Below the pieces are notes generated by a model that saw only the letters and a program-made list of their open reading frames with translations, ran no database searches and was not told the DNA's origin. A stretch of DNA of 64,000 nucleotides, taken from contig NZ_AP022871.1 of the NCBI RefSeq assembly GCF_011764565.1, positions 1,736,001 through 1,800,000 on the forward strand, written 5' to 3'. Source of the stretch: Phytohabitans suffuscus (GTDB taxonomy: Bacteria > Actinomycetota > Actinomycetes > Mycobacteriales > Micromonosporaceae). Below are positions 41,562-49,582 of this stretch, piece by piece; position 1 is the first letter of the stretch, and each line of letters opens with the position of its first letter. Both the position numbers and the translations under genes were made by a program.

Positions 41562-42157
41562 TCCGGCTGCTCGACGCGTACGGCTTCGAGGTCGTCGAGG
41601 CCGTCGACAACGGCCCGTCCCTGCTCCCCGCCCTGCTCAAGCACCGGCCGGACGTGGCCGTGGTCGACGTGCGGCTGCCGCCCACGTTCACCGACGAAGG
41701 GCTGCAGGCCGCGATCGCCGCCCGCGGGCAGGTGCCCGGCCTGCCGGTGCTCGTCCTGTCCCAGCACGTCGAGCAGCTGTACGCCCGCGAGCTGCTCTCC
41801 GACCGCACCGGCGGGGTCGGCTACCTGCTCAAGGACCGCGTCTCGCACGTGAGCCAGTTCGTCGACGCGGTCAGGCGGGTGGCGGCGGGTGGCACCGCCC
41901 TCGACCCCGAGGTGGTCGGGCAGCTGCTGGCCCGCCGCTCGTCCGAGGGGCCGCTCAAGGCGCTCACCCCGCGCGAGCGCGAGGTGCTGGGGCTGATGGC
42001 CGAAGGGCGCTCCAACAACGCGATCGCGGGCCGCCTCTTCGTCACCGACAAGGCCGTGGGAAAGCACATCAACAACATCTTCACCAAGCTGGGCCTGCCC
42101 CCGTCGGACGACGACAACCGGCGGGTGCTCGCGGTCCTCGCCTACCTGAACGGCTGA
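41513..42157 (+). CDS. NarL/FixJ-family response regulator
   Basis: 214 residues from a GTG inside the kinase gene (VRVVIAEDLALLRDG). The receiver domain has the acidic pair ED, the phospho-accepting Asp in VAVVDVRLP (~53) and Lys in YLLKDRV. The C-terminal LuxR-type helix-turn-helix is LTPREREVLGLMAEGRSNNAIA then FVTDKAVGKHINNIFTKLGL. It is translated together with the kinase. The promoter between the kinase and the MMPL gene is the natural target. Confidence 0.93.
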   Translation: MRVVIAEDLALLRDGLIRLLDAYGFEVVEAVDNGPSLLPALLKHRPDVAVVDVRLPPTFTDEGLQAAIAARGQVPGLPVLVLSQHVEQLYARELLSDRTGGVGYLLKDRVSHVSQFVDAVRRVAAGGTALDPEVVGQLLARRSSEGPLKALTPREREVLGLMAEGRSNNAIAGRLFVTDKAVGKHINNIFTKLGLPPSDDDNRRVLAVLAYLNG

Positions 42158-42293
42158 GTGGCTACATAGGGTCCATAGCTGTTCGGCAGGCGTACTCGCT
42201 CGTCCGTTCGTACGAGGCGTTCCGGGTTTCGGGGTGCAATGTTGAAAGGGCCAGTCGCTGCGCCGAGGGCTTACCGCAGCAGCGGCCGACGGC

Positions 42294-42334
42294 GACCGTG
42301 GGCGAGACCACGCCACGGGCCCTCGCCCACGGTC
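42294..42334. terminator. Hairpin in the 42158-42442 intergenic region (first)
   Basis: A perfect 13-bp stem (GACCGTGGGCGAG at 42294-42306, complement at 42322-42334) with a 15-nt loop. It may end the kinase/regulator transcript or be part of an untranslated RNA. Confidence 0.55.
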
Positions 42335-42386
42335 CCCGAACGGCGAGCCCCGGCTCCCTCCAGCGCCAAGGCCCGCACACCAAGGT

Positions 42387-42422
42387 CCCGCCCGCCCGCC
42401 GCGGCAACGACGGGCGGGCGGG
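42387..42422 (-). terminator. Hairpin terminator of the ACP/KS/ligase operon
   Basis: A perfect 12-bp stem of CCCG repeats (42387-42398, complement 42411-42422) with a 12-nt loop, 21 nt past the minus-strand stop at 42443. Confidence 0.75.
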
Positions 42423-42442
42423 GCCTCTTCCCGCCTCGTCGC

Positions 42443-44599
42443 CTACGGGTAGAGGCCGGCCAGCACGGTGGCGGTCTGCACCGGGTTGGTCACCACGAAG
42501 TAGTGACCGCCGTCGACCACGTGCGTGCTGGCGACCATCGACGGGCGCAGGCGGGCCGCGACGCCGGGCAGGGTGCAGAGCGGGTCCTCCGCGCCGACGA
42601 GCACGTGCGCCGGGGTCTCCAGCGCCGGCGTCCACTCGTCCGGCACCAGCGCCAGGTCGCGCCGGAAGCGGGGCAGCAGCAGCCGCCCGACCTCGTCCGC
42701 GGTGAGCGTGGTGGGCGGCATCAGCCCGCTGCGGGTCAGGTCGGCGACCAGCTCCGCGTCGTCCTGCGCGCGTATCGTCCGGGCGGTCGCACCGGACAGC
42801 GGCGGGGCGGAGAGCACCACGTGCCCCGGCTCCAGCCCGGCGCCGGCGCGGGCCGCGACCTCCGCGGCGACCAGCGCGCCCAGGCTGTGTCCGAAGAGGA
42901 CGGTGCTGGGCGAGAGGTACGGCGTGACGGCCTTCCACCACGCGTCGGCCACGTCCGCCACGGTCACCGGGCCGCGCAGGCTCGCCTCGCCGGCCACCAC
43001 CCGCCACGACTCGGGCAGGTGCCTGGCCAGCCTCGTGTACGAGCCGGCCGAGCCGCCCGCGTACGGCAGGCAGATCAGCGTGCGCCGGTACCCGCCCCGC
43101 CCCTCGCGCAGCACCCGAAGCGTCACGTCGACCTCGCCGGCGCGCAGCTTGAAGCGGGCCAGCTTGCCGGTCGAGGTGACCGGGAGCTGGTCGACGACCT
43201 CGATGACGGCCGGCCGCTTGAAGACCGGCAGCTGGTCGCGGAACGCCTTCCGGGCGGCCGAGCGCAGCACCGCGCGGTCCACGCCGTTCTCCGGCACCAG
43301 GTAGGCGACCGCCTGCTCCAGCCCGCCGGCGTCCCGCGCGCCCACGACCGCCACCTGCGACAGCCCGTCCACCTCGCGGGCGGCGGCCTCCACCTCGAAC
43401 GGCGACACCTTGAACCCGCCCACGTTGATCAGGTCGTCGCGGCGGCACACGTACTCCAGGTCGCCGTCGACCGCGCGGCGCACGATGTCGCCGGTGTACG
43501 CGCCGCCGTCCGCGAACGTCCGGGCGGTGGCCTCGGCGTGGTCCAGGTAGCCGGCCGCGACCGAGCCGCCGGTCACGTGCAGGCGCCCCTCGACGCCGTC
43601 CGGCACGATCCGGCCCTGGTCGTCGCGGACCGTGATCCGCACCCCGGGCACCGGGATGCCGGTAGAGCCGGGCCGGCTGCCGTTGGTGGCCACCACGACG
43701 TGCAGCACCTCCGTCGCGCCGAGCCCGTTGACCAGCGGGGCGCTGCACACCTTGGCGAACTCGCCGCACATCGGGGCGGGCAGGTGCTCGCCGGCCGACA
43801 CGGCCAGCCGCAGCGAGCCGAGCGCGAGGGCCTCGCCGTGCCGGATCCGCTCCAGCAGCGCCGCGTACACCCGGGGCACCGAGCACAGCACGGTCGGGCG
43901 GTGCGCGGCGAGCGTGGCGGCGACCCGGAAGACGTCCGGCGGGCCGGCGCTGAGCACGGTGCGCGCGCCGGCGGCGAGCGGGAAGAGCAGCGAGTTGCCG
44001 AAGCCGTACCCGAAGGAGAGCTTGGCCGTGGAGAGCACGGTGTCGGCCGGCGACAGCGCGAGGATCCGGCCGAAGCCGCTCAGCACGGCGTCGATGCCGG
44101 CGCGGGTGTGCAGCACGCCCTTGGGCTGGCCGGTGCTGCCGGACGTGTACTGGATCAGCACGACGTCGCCGTCACCCTGGTGTGCGGGCGCCGGGATCTC
44201 ACCGTCGTACGGCGCCATCCGGTCGGGCCCGCCACGGGGCAGGTCGAGGGCGCCCTCGGCGGGCAGCTGCGCGTCGCCCCGCTCGTCCACGTGCAGGTAG
44301 GTGGCCGCGCAGTCGGAGGCGATGAACTCGATCTCGGCCTTGGTGAGCATCGGGCTGACCGGTACCGGCACGCCACCGGCCCACCACACGCCCAGGATCG
44401 CCACCACCGTCGCGATCGAGTCGTCGGCGACGATCAGCGCGTGGCCGCCCGGGCGGAAGGCGGAGCCGTCCAGCCGCGCCGCGTAGGCGTGCACGGAGCG
44501 GGCCAGCTCGGCGTACGTGACCTGCCCGCCGGCGTCCACGTACGCGGTCGCGTCGGGCTTACCGGCGGAGAGCAGGTGCTCGACGATGTTGTTGTTCAC
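42443..44599 (-). CDS. Acyl-CoA/ACP ligase (AMP-binding) fused to a type II thioesterase domain
   Basis: 718 residues, GTG start with GGAGG 10 nt upstream, overlapping the preceding stop (GTGA). Residues ~1-480 are an AMP-forming ligase of the benzoate-CoA-ligase type: IQYTSGSTGQPKGVLHT (P loop), NGLGATEV, YTGDIVRR, DDLINVGGFKVSPFEVE, and the catalytic Lys in PVTSTGKLARFKL. Residues ~495-718 are a type II thioesterase: LICLPYAGGSAGSYTRLARHL, nucleophile FGHSLGALVA and His in VDGGHYFV. No carrier domain lies between them; the operon supplies a separate ACP. It probably activates a starter acid and edits or releases acyl-ACPs. Confidence 0.88.
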   Translation of the reverse strand: MNNNIVEHLLSAGKPDATAYVDAGGQVTYAELARSVHAYAARLDGSAFRPGGHALIVADDSIATVVAILGVWWAGGVPVPVSPMLTKAEIEFIASDCAATYLHVDERGDAQLPAEGALDLPRGGPDRMAPYDGEIPAPAHQGDGDVVLIQYTSGSTGQPKGVLHTRAGIDAVLSGFGRILALSPADTVLSTAKLSFGYGFGNSLLFPLAAGARTVLSAGPPDVFRVAATLAAHRPTVLCSVPRVYAALLERIRHGEALALGSLRLAVSAGEHLPAPMCGEFAKVCSAPLVNGLGATEVLHVVVATNGSRPGSTGIPVPGVRITVRDDQGRIVPDGVEGRLHVTGGSVAAGYLDHAEATARTFADGGAYTGDIVRRAVDGDLEYVCRRDDLINVGGFKVSPFEVEAAAREVDGLSQVAVVGARDAGGLEQAVAYLVPENGVDRAVLRSAARKAFRDQLPVFKRPAVIEVVDQLPVTSTGKLARFKLRAGEVDVTLRVLREGRGGYRRTLICLPYAGGSAGSYTRLARHLPESWRVVAGEASLRGPVTVADVADAWWKAVTPYLSPSTVLFGHSLGALVAAEVAARAGAGLEPGHVVLSAPPLSGATARTIRAQDDAELVADLTRSGLMPPTTLTADEVGRLLLPRFRRDLALVPDEWTPALETPAHVLVGAEDPLCTLPGVAARLRPSMVASTHVVDGGHYFVVTNPVQTATVLAGLYP

Positions 44600-45660
44600 G
44601 ATGACGAAACCTCCATGCTGGCCGTGCTCCCGCACGGCTCGACCGCGAGGGCGAGGATCTTCGTGGGTCTCTTCGGGTCGCGCTCGCCGGGCGCCACGAA
44701 CGTGCCGCCGGCGGCGGCGCAGAGCGCGGCGGCACCTACCACCGCGAGAAGTCCACCCGCCGCGCCGAGGTCGCCGAGCGCCCGCTCGACGTGCCAGACG
44801 GGAAAGGGCTGGCTGGACGCGAGCGCGTCCACGAGCGCGGTGTCCGATGTGGATACGACGAGACCGTCCGGGCGGGTCTCCGGCCGGGCGGCGGCCTGGA
44901 TGACGCGGGCGGTCGCCTGGACGAGGTCGGTGCGGTGGCACCCGCGCAGCTGGATGCCGGGCCCGCCGGCGAGGTCCAGCGCGAGGCAGGCGGCGCCCTC
45001 GGCGGGCGTCAGGTGGTCGTTGGCGGCGGTGAGGCTCCACCGCGTCACGGTGGCCGAGGCGCCGACCAGCGCGGCGCTGGCGTCACCGGCCACGATCAGC
45101 CGCATCGCCTCGGCGACCGCCGAGATGCCGGCCGTCGCCCCGCCGGTGAGGGTGAGGTTGGGTCCGGCCAGGCCCAGCCGGATGGAGACGGTGGCGGCCG
45201 GCCCGTTGTAGGCGGACGCGGGTCCGAGCGCCGGCGCGACGAAACCGGGGTCCAATGTGGATGCCTCGGCGCAGGCGGTGGCGTACTCCGGCAGCCCGGC
45301 CGTGGAGCTGGCCCACACCACGGCCGTCGTGTCGTCGGGCGCCCGGGTGTCCTGCCGGGCCGGCTCGTGCGCCGCCTCGGGCCCGCGCGCACCGTCCACC
45401 GAGGACGCCGCGGAGGCGAGGGCGAGCAGTGACTCGTGCGGCGTGCCGCGCAGCCCCCGCGCGCCGGCGCGGGCCGGTACGCGGGGCTCGACCGGCCCGT
45501 ACACGCCCCGCTCGACCGGCGCCAGCACGGTGTCCGGCGCGGCGAACCGGCGCACCGCCGCCGGAGCCGGCGCGGCGGACAGGCGGCGGGCGAGCGAGTC
45601 CAGGTCGTCCACTTCGGACAGGCGCAGGCCCACGCCGCGGACGGCGACGCTAGCGGGCAT
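44596..45660 (-). CDS. Ketosynthase-like protein without active-site residues (chain-length-factor-like)
   Basis: 354 residues from the ATG at 45660, overlapping the ketosynthase gene by 11 bp. It keeps the thiolase-fold pattern of FabF-type enzymes (TAVVWASSTAGLPEYA; LGDLGAAGGLLAVVGAAALC). The nucleophile region reads LTLTGGATAGISAVAEAM where the partner has LLAPGCSAGNEAIAAGA, so Cys is Ala. Both His motifs are also lost (VVSTSDTALVDA, RALGDLGAAGG). Such proteins pair with an active ketosynthase as a chain-length factor. The adjacent gene is that active partner. Confidence 0.8.
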   Translation of the reverse strand: MPASVAVRGVGLRLSEVDDLDSLARRLSAAPAPAAVRRFAAPDTVLAPVERGVYGPVEPRVPARAGARGLRGTPHESLLALASAASSVDGARGPEAAHEPARQDTRAPDDTTAVVWASSTAGLPEYATACAEASTLDPGFVAPALGPASAYNGPAATVSIRLGLAGPNLTLTGGATAGISAVAEAMRLIVAGDASAALVGASATVTRWSLTAANDHLTPAEGAACLALDLAGGPGIQLRGCHRTDLVQATARVIQAAARPETRPDGLVVSTSDTALVDALASSQPFPVWHVERALGDLGAAGGLLAVVGAAALCAAAGGTFVAPGERDPKRPTKILALAVEPCGSTASMEVSSS

Positions 45661-46858
45661 CGGGTGTCCCCTTCCCCAGCAGCACGGTGCAGACCGCGCC
45701 GCCGAAGCCGTACGCCTGGTTGAGCACCCGGCGCACCGGGCCACGCCGGCCGGCCGGCTCGACCAGGTCGACGCCGGCACACTCCGGGTCCGGGTCGAGG
45801 AGTGTCACGTTGCCGGGCACGAGGCCGTGCGCGAGCGCGCGTACCCCGACGACGGCCTCCAGCACCGCGGCCGCGCCCTCCGCGTGGCCGAGCTGTCCCT
45901 TGACGGAGGAGAGCACGGGCCGCCGCCGGCCGCCCAGCGCCTTGGCGACCGCGCGCGCCTCGACCGCGTCGTTGGCCGGCGTACCCGTGCCGTGCGCGCA
46001 GACCCAGTCGATGTCGTCGGGTTCGACGCGGGCGCGGTCGAGGCAGGTCTGGATGGTGGCGATCAGGCCGACCCCGTCCGGGTGCGGCTGGGTCAGGTTG
46101 TGCGCGTCGGCGGCGGACGCGCTCGCCAGTACGTGTGCGAGCGGCGCGCGCCCGCGGGCGGCGACCCGCTCAGCGCGCTCCAGTACCAGCACGGCGGCGC
46201 CCTCGCCCGGCATCGTGCCGCGCCGCCCCGCGTCGAACGGCCGGATCGTGTCGGCGGCGAGCGCCCGCATCGAGGTGAAGAACGCGAACACCTCCAGCGA
46301 CAGCTCGTCCGCCCCGCCGCAGACGGCCACGTCCACCTCGCCGGAGGCCACGGCGGCGGCGCCGGCCGCGATCGCCTCGTTGCCGGCCGAGCAGCCCGGC
46401 GCCAGGAGCACGGCCGGACCGTCCACTGTGACCACCTGGCGCACGGCGGTGAGAAGCTCGTCGGGGCGGGCCCAGGCGCGGTCGGCCACGCCGAGCGGCC
46501 CCCGCCCGATTGCCCGGTCGAGCAGCGGCCGGGTGCCCATGACCGTGCCCACGAACAGTCCCAGCCGCCTGCGCCGCCGCTGCGCCGGCAGGCCCGCGTC
46601 GCCGAGCGCCTCCAGCGCCGCGGCGGCCAGGTAGCGGGCGGCGAGCGACTCGTGCGGCGGTACCAGCGAGTCGAGCGCCGCGATCGCGCCCGGCGGCACC
46701 TCGGCCGCCCGCTGGGTCGGGTACCCGGTCAGGTCGTAACGCGTCACCGGCCCGGTGAGCACCCTGCGGTCTTCGACGGCGCGCCACAGCGCGGGCACGC
46801 CAAGTCCGGCGGGCGAGACCGCGCCCACGCCGGACACCGCGACGCTGTCACGGTCCAA
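45650..46858 (-). CDS. Beta-ketoacyl-ACP synthase (FabF type, active)
   Basis: 402 residues. The start is a TTG at 46858 inside the ACP gene (11-bp overlap) with GGGGA upstream. The catalytic triad is complete: Cys in LLAPGCSAGNEAI (~156), His in VCAHGTGTPANDAVE and His in KGQLGHAEGAAAV. The C-terminus has NQAYGFGGAVCTVLL. It condenses malonyl-ACP onto an acyl chain. With the inactive partner downstream it resembles a KS-alpha/KS-beta pair of a type II PKS, but both are smaller and more divergent than aromatic PKS enzymes. Confidence 0.88.
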   Translation of the reverse strand: MDRDSVAVSGVGAVSPAGLGVPALWRAVEDRRVLTGPVTRYDLTGYPTQRAAEVPPGAIAALDSLVPPHESLAARYLAAAALEALGDAGLPAQRRRRRLGLFVGTVMGTRPLLDRAIGRGPLGVADRAWARPDELLTAVRQVVTVDGPAVLLAPGCSAGNEAIAAGAAAVASGEVDVAVCGGADELSLEVFAFFTSMRALAADTIRPFDAGRRGTMPGEGAAVLVLERAERVAARGRAPLAHVLASASAADAHNLTQPHPDGVGLIATIQTCLDRARVEPDDIDWVCAHGTGTPANDAVEARAVAKALGGRRRPVLSSVKGQLGHAEGAAAVLEAVVGVRALAHGLVPGNVTLLDPDPECAGVDLVEPAGRRGPVRRVLNQAYGFGGAVCTVLLGKGTPDAR

Positions 46859-47102
46859 CGCTCAGTCCCCGGCTGCGCAGTACGGCGATCGCCCCGCCGA
46901 GGTCCCGCATGCCGGCCGCCTCGTCGTCGGTGAGCCTCAGCCCGAGCTGGCGCTCCATGCGCACGACGAAGTCGACCTTCTGCAGTGAGTCGACGCCGAG
47001 ATCCTCGTAGAAGGCCGCGCCGTCGGTGATCTCTTCCGCTGGTACGTCGAAAATCTCGGCCGCCAGCGCGCGCAGCCGCGTTGCGGACGTCTCCTGTGGC
47101 AT
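46848..47102 (-). CDS. Acyl carrier protein
   Basis: 84 residues from the ATG at 47102 with GGGGAGAG upstream. It is a four-helix carrier with the phosphopantetheine Ser in GVDSLQKVDFVVRME (~38) and an acidic helix II, and ends LRSRGLSVGP. It is the first gene of the ACP-KS-KS(beta)-ligase/TE operon and overlaps the ketosynthase start by 11 bp, which couples their translation. Confidence 0.9.
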   Translation of the reverse strand: MPQETSATRLRALAAEIFDVPAEEITDGAAFYEDLGVDSLQKVDFVVRMERQLGLRLTDDEAAGMRDLGGAIAVLRSRGLSVGP

Positions 47103-47308
47103 GGTCTCTCTCCCCTTACCGCTTCTGCCTCCCCAGGCCCGGTGCTGTGGCGGACCGTCTTTGGGAGCGGCCAGGTTCGCCGGGACGATCAACCTCGGGG
47201 ATCAGACACCGGGCCCACCGCGCCCGGTCGCACACGGCGTGCGTCGTTTTCCGGGCGGCATTCCGGCGCCGTCTTTTCTGGCGCGGCGTTCTGAGGGCAG
47301 AAACGCGC

Positions 47309-47334
47309 AGGGCGCCCCGCGAGCGGGGCGCCCT
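47309..47334 (-). terminator. Hairpin terminator after the YCII gene
   Basis: A 12-bp perfect stem (AGGGCGCCCCGC at 47309-47320, complement at 47323-47334) with a very short loop, 18 nt beyond the stop at 47352. Confidence 0.8.
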
Positions 47335-47351
47335 GATGGGGAGTACCGCGC

Positions 47352-47708
47352 TCAGCCCTCGGCTTCGCCGAGCACCTCGCGGAGCTCGACGCCCCAGTAG
47401 CGCGCGTCCGGCCAGCGCTGGGCGATCTCGACGGCCCGCTCCAGCGTCTCGGTCTCGAAGACGCAGATGCCGGCGAGCTGCTCCTTGGCCTCGCTGAACG
47501 GCCCGTCGGTGACCGCCGCGACCCCGCCGCGGACGCGGATGGCCTTGGCCTGCGACGGGCTGGCGAGCCCGGCTCCGCTGACCCACTCGCCGGTCTTGAC
47601 CAGCTCCTGCCAGATCTCGCCGGCCTCGTTCTGCAGGACGCCCATCTCCTCCTCGGACATGGCCTCGGCCGCCGCGGTGTTCTGGAAGATCAACATCATG
47701 TACTTCAC
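47352..47708 (-). CDS. YCII-related (DGPF-domain) protein
   Basis: 118 residues, GTG start (MKYMMLIFQN...). The family motif DGPFSEAKEQLAGICVFET lies at ~67, followed by a helix ALERAVEIAQRWPDAR-like segment and WGVELREVL. These small dimeric alpha/beta-barrel proteins are often encoded near sigma factors or oxygenases; the function is unknown. It is a single gene followed by a strong hairpin, and seems unrelated to the PKS-type operon that follows on the same strand. Confidence 0.88.
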   Translation of the reverse strand: MKYMMLIFQNTAAAEAMSEEEMGVLQNEAGEIWQELVKTGEWVSGAGLASPSQAKAIRVRGGVAAVTDGPFSEAKEQLAGICVFETETLERAVEIAQRWPDARYWGVELREVLGEAEG

Positions 47709-48012
47709 GACGTCACCCCTCGTGGTGTCGGCGTCCCGATCGGGCGCCTCGCACTGGTAGGTCGGAACGGCCCGCTGATCCTCGACGTCGCTCCCGGGAC
47801 CCGCGTCACGCGCGCGGCACGGCCCCCGCCGGACAGAGTGTAGCGACGAAGATCCGCACCGGCCGCCTCGACGGCGCGGAACGACCGCTCGCTTTTCTGG
47901 GCTGGTGGTCCCGCGCCGGGCGGTTGGTCCCGCCGGTAATGGCCGTGACTAGAGCGGCCGACTGGGGGAAACTGAGAAGAGTCTGAACCGCACCTGTCAC
48001 CTGGAGGTGCCC
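47709..48012. other. Intergenic region between divergent genes
   Basis: About 300 bases between the YCII gene (minus) and the 48013 gene (plus). It should hold both promoters; no convincing -10/-35 pair, operator or hairpin was identified. Confidence 0.45.
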
Positions 48013-48678
48013 GTGACGATCGATATTCGCCTGCCCGACTCGATGCCGGTGCTCTCCCGTGGCCGCCACCGCAACCCGCGCAAGGGCGCCTGCTTCATGG
48101 AGCTGGCCTCCTACCTCGCCGGAGAGCGGTGGAGCGACCACCCGGCCTGCACACACCCGCTGCTCGCCTCACTCGCCCGCCTGGTCAACGACCACACCAG
48201 TGACAACCGCCGCCAGCGTCTCGCCGAGCTGATCCCGTCGGTCATCGGTCTCACCAGCGACGACGTCCGCTGGGACGCGCTGATCGCGCTGCGCGCCGCG
48301 GAGACCGCCCTGCCCGTCGTCGCCGCCGAGATGCAGAACGCGATGGCTGTCTCGGTGCTCAGCGGCAACCGCCTGCTGGCCGGCCTCGACGGCCGCCCGC
48401 CGGACACGATCCGCCCGTCCAGCCGGGGCGCCCTGCTGCGCGCGCCACTCGCGGCCCGCTGGGCACACAAGTTCACCTACGACGTATCGGTCTCCCGGAA
48501 GATGTACCAGCGGCACGGCGCCCCGCGCACGGTGGAGTTCGCCGTGCAGGGCATCGCCAAGGCCTGCATCTCCGACCCCGACGAGACCCTGCGCGGGCTC
48601 CTCGCCGGCGCGATCGACGACGTGAGGGCGACCGCCCCGGCCACGACGGAGAGCCACCGCGCCGTCCGCGCCCGCTAG
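48013..48678 (+). CDS. Hypothetical cytoplasmic protein
   Basis: 221 residues. The GTG at 48013 is chosen because GGAGG lies 6 nt upstream; a GTG two codons earlier would overlap that site. It is soluble and mostly helical, with KGACFMELASYLAGERWSDH, HPLLASLARLVNDHT and an Ala-rich ALRAAETALPVVAAEM helix. There is no signal or membrane segment. I do not recognise the family. A hairpin follows the stop. Confidence 0.68.
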   Translation: MTIDIRLPDSMPVLSRGRHRNPRKGACFMELASYLAGERWSDHPACTHPLLASLARLVNDHTSDNRRQRLAELIPSVIGLTSDDVRWDALIALRAAETALPVVAAEMQNAMAVSVLSGNRLLAGLDGRPPDTIRPSSRGALLRAPLAARWAHKFTYDVSVSRKMYQRHGAPRTVEFAVQGIAKACISDPDETLRGLLAGAIDDVRATAPATTESHRAVRAR

Positions 48679-48685
48679 CCGAAAC

Positions 48686-48723
48686 GGTCCGGACCACCGC
48701 CGGGGATCGCGGTAGCCCGGACC
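48686..48723. terminator. Hairpin between convergent genes
   Basis: GGTCCGG (48686-48692) pairs with CCGGACC (48717-48723), with an inner ACCGC/GCGGT stem. It lies between the stops at 48678 (plus) and 48747 (minus). Confidence 0.6.
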
Positions 48724-48746
48724 TCTGTCCTGGAACGGGGGATCTG

Positions 48747-49235
48747 CTAGGACTCGTCGTCGGACTGTGCCGTCTCGCCCTTGCGCACCAGGGCCTCGGG
48801 GCGGCAGAGCACGGTGATCCGGTACGACAGGCCGACGTTGGACCAGATCTCGCCGTGCAGGCTCAGGCAGAGCCCGACTCCGTCGAGGCCGCCCGGGTGC
48901 TCGAAGAAGTCGACCTCGGGCTCGGCGATCGCGCCGACCAGGCCCTGCGTGCCCCGGTCGGTGCCGGGCACCTGCACCAGCCCGACCGCGAGCTGCACCT
49001 CGACGTCGTCGAGGGAGTCCACGTCGTACCAGTGGGTGTCGGGCAGGAAGAGCTGCGAGTCGACGTCACGGCGGCGGTAGTTGGGGCCCATCATGCCGGT
49101 CTCGCCGTCCGGCTCGTCGCCGATCCAGGCCATCCCGGCGAAGTCACTGCGCAGCCGCCGGCTCTCGGTGTGGAACTCCGTCACAACGGTGTCGATGCGC
49201 GGCTGGGCGACGAGGTGCACGTCAGCGTCTGTCAC
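48747..49235 (-). CDS. Hypothetical protein
   Basis: 162 residues from a GTG at 49235 (VTDADVHLVAQPRID). Acidic and beta-rich, with ends such as QSDDES, and no signal peptide or helix. The segments WYDVDSLDDVEVQLAVGLVQVPG and YRITVLCRPEALV suggest a compact sandwich fold. The family is not recognised. It converges with the 48013 gene. Confidence 0.62.
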   Translation of the reverse strand: MTDADVHLVAQPRIDTVVTEFHTESRRLRSDFAGMAWIGDEPDGETGMMGPNYRRRDVDSQLFLPDTHWYDVDSLDDVEVQLAVGLVQVPGTDRGTQGLVGAIAEPEVDFFEHPGGLDGVGLCLSLHGEIWSNVGLSYRITVLCRPEALVRKGETAQSDDES

Positions 49236-49582
49236 CTGCGGCACCCTAGCACCGTCGCGGCCGGGCAAGGTCCCCCGGCAGTGGCACCGCCGCGAGGGGC
49301 GGGCCCGCCCTCCGGAAGGCGCAGGTCAGCGAAGAGGCGTGCCGCTGGCGGGCCGGCTCGGCGCCGCGGCACCGGCGGCTTGGCGGACGATTGATCTCGC
49401 CGTAGCGAGCGTCGAGTTCTTGCGGATATGGATCAGCTTCTTGCGTTGATCAGTCTGTATTTGTATCGTCATCGCCACGAAACATCGCACGGCGGTACGC
49501 CCCACGCGCCCGGGCGTGGCGACGTCACCGGTCTGGCCCCTCTCGCCCCAAGCAAGCCCACGGAAGTAGGTGCCGCACCGTC
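49236..49582. other. Intergenic region upstream of the glucanase gene
   Basis: About 350 bases between divergent genes. No gene is supported. A relatively AT-rich patch (around 49420-49480, containing ATCAGTCTGTATTTGTATCG) is the most promoter-like part, but no box can be assigned with confidence. Confidence 0.45.
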
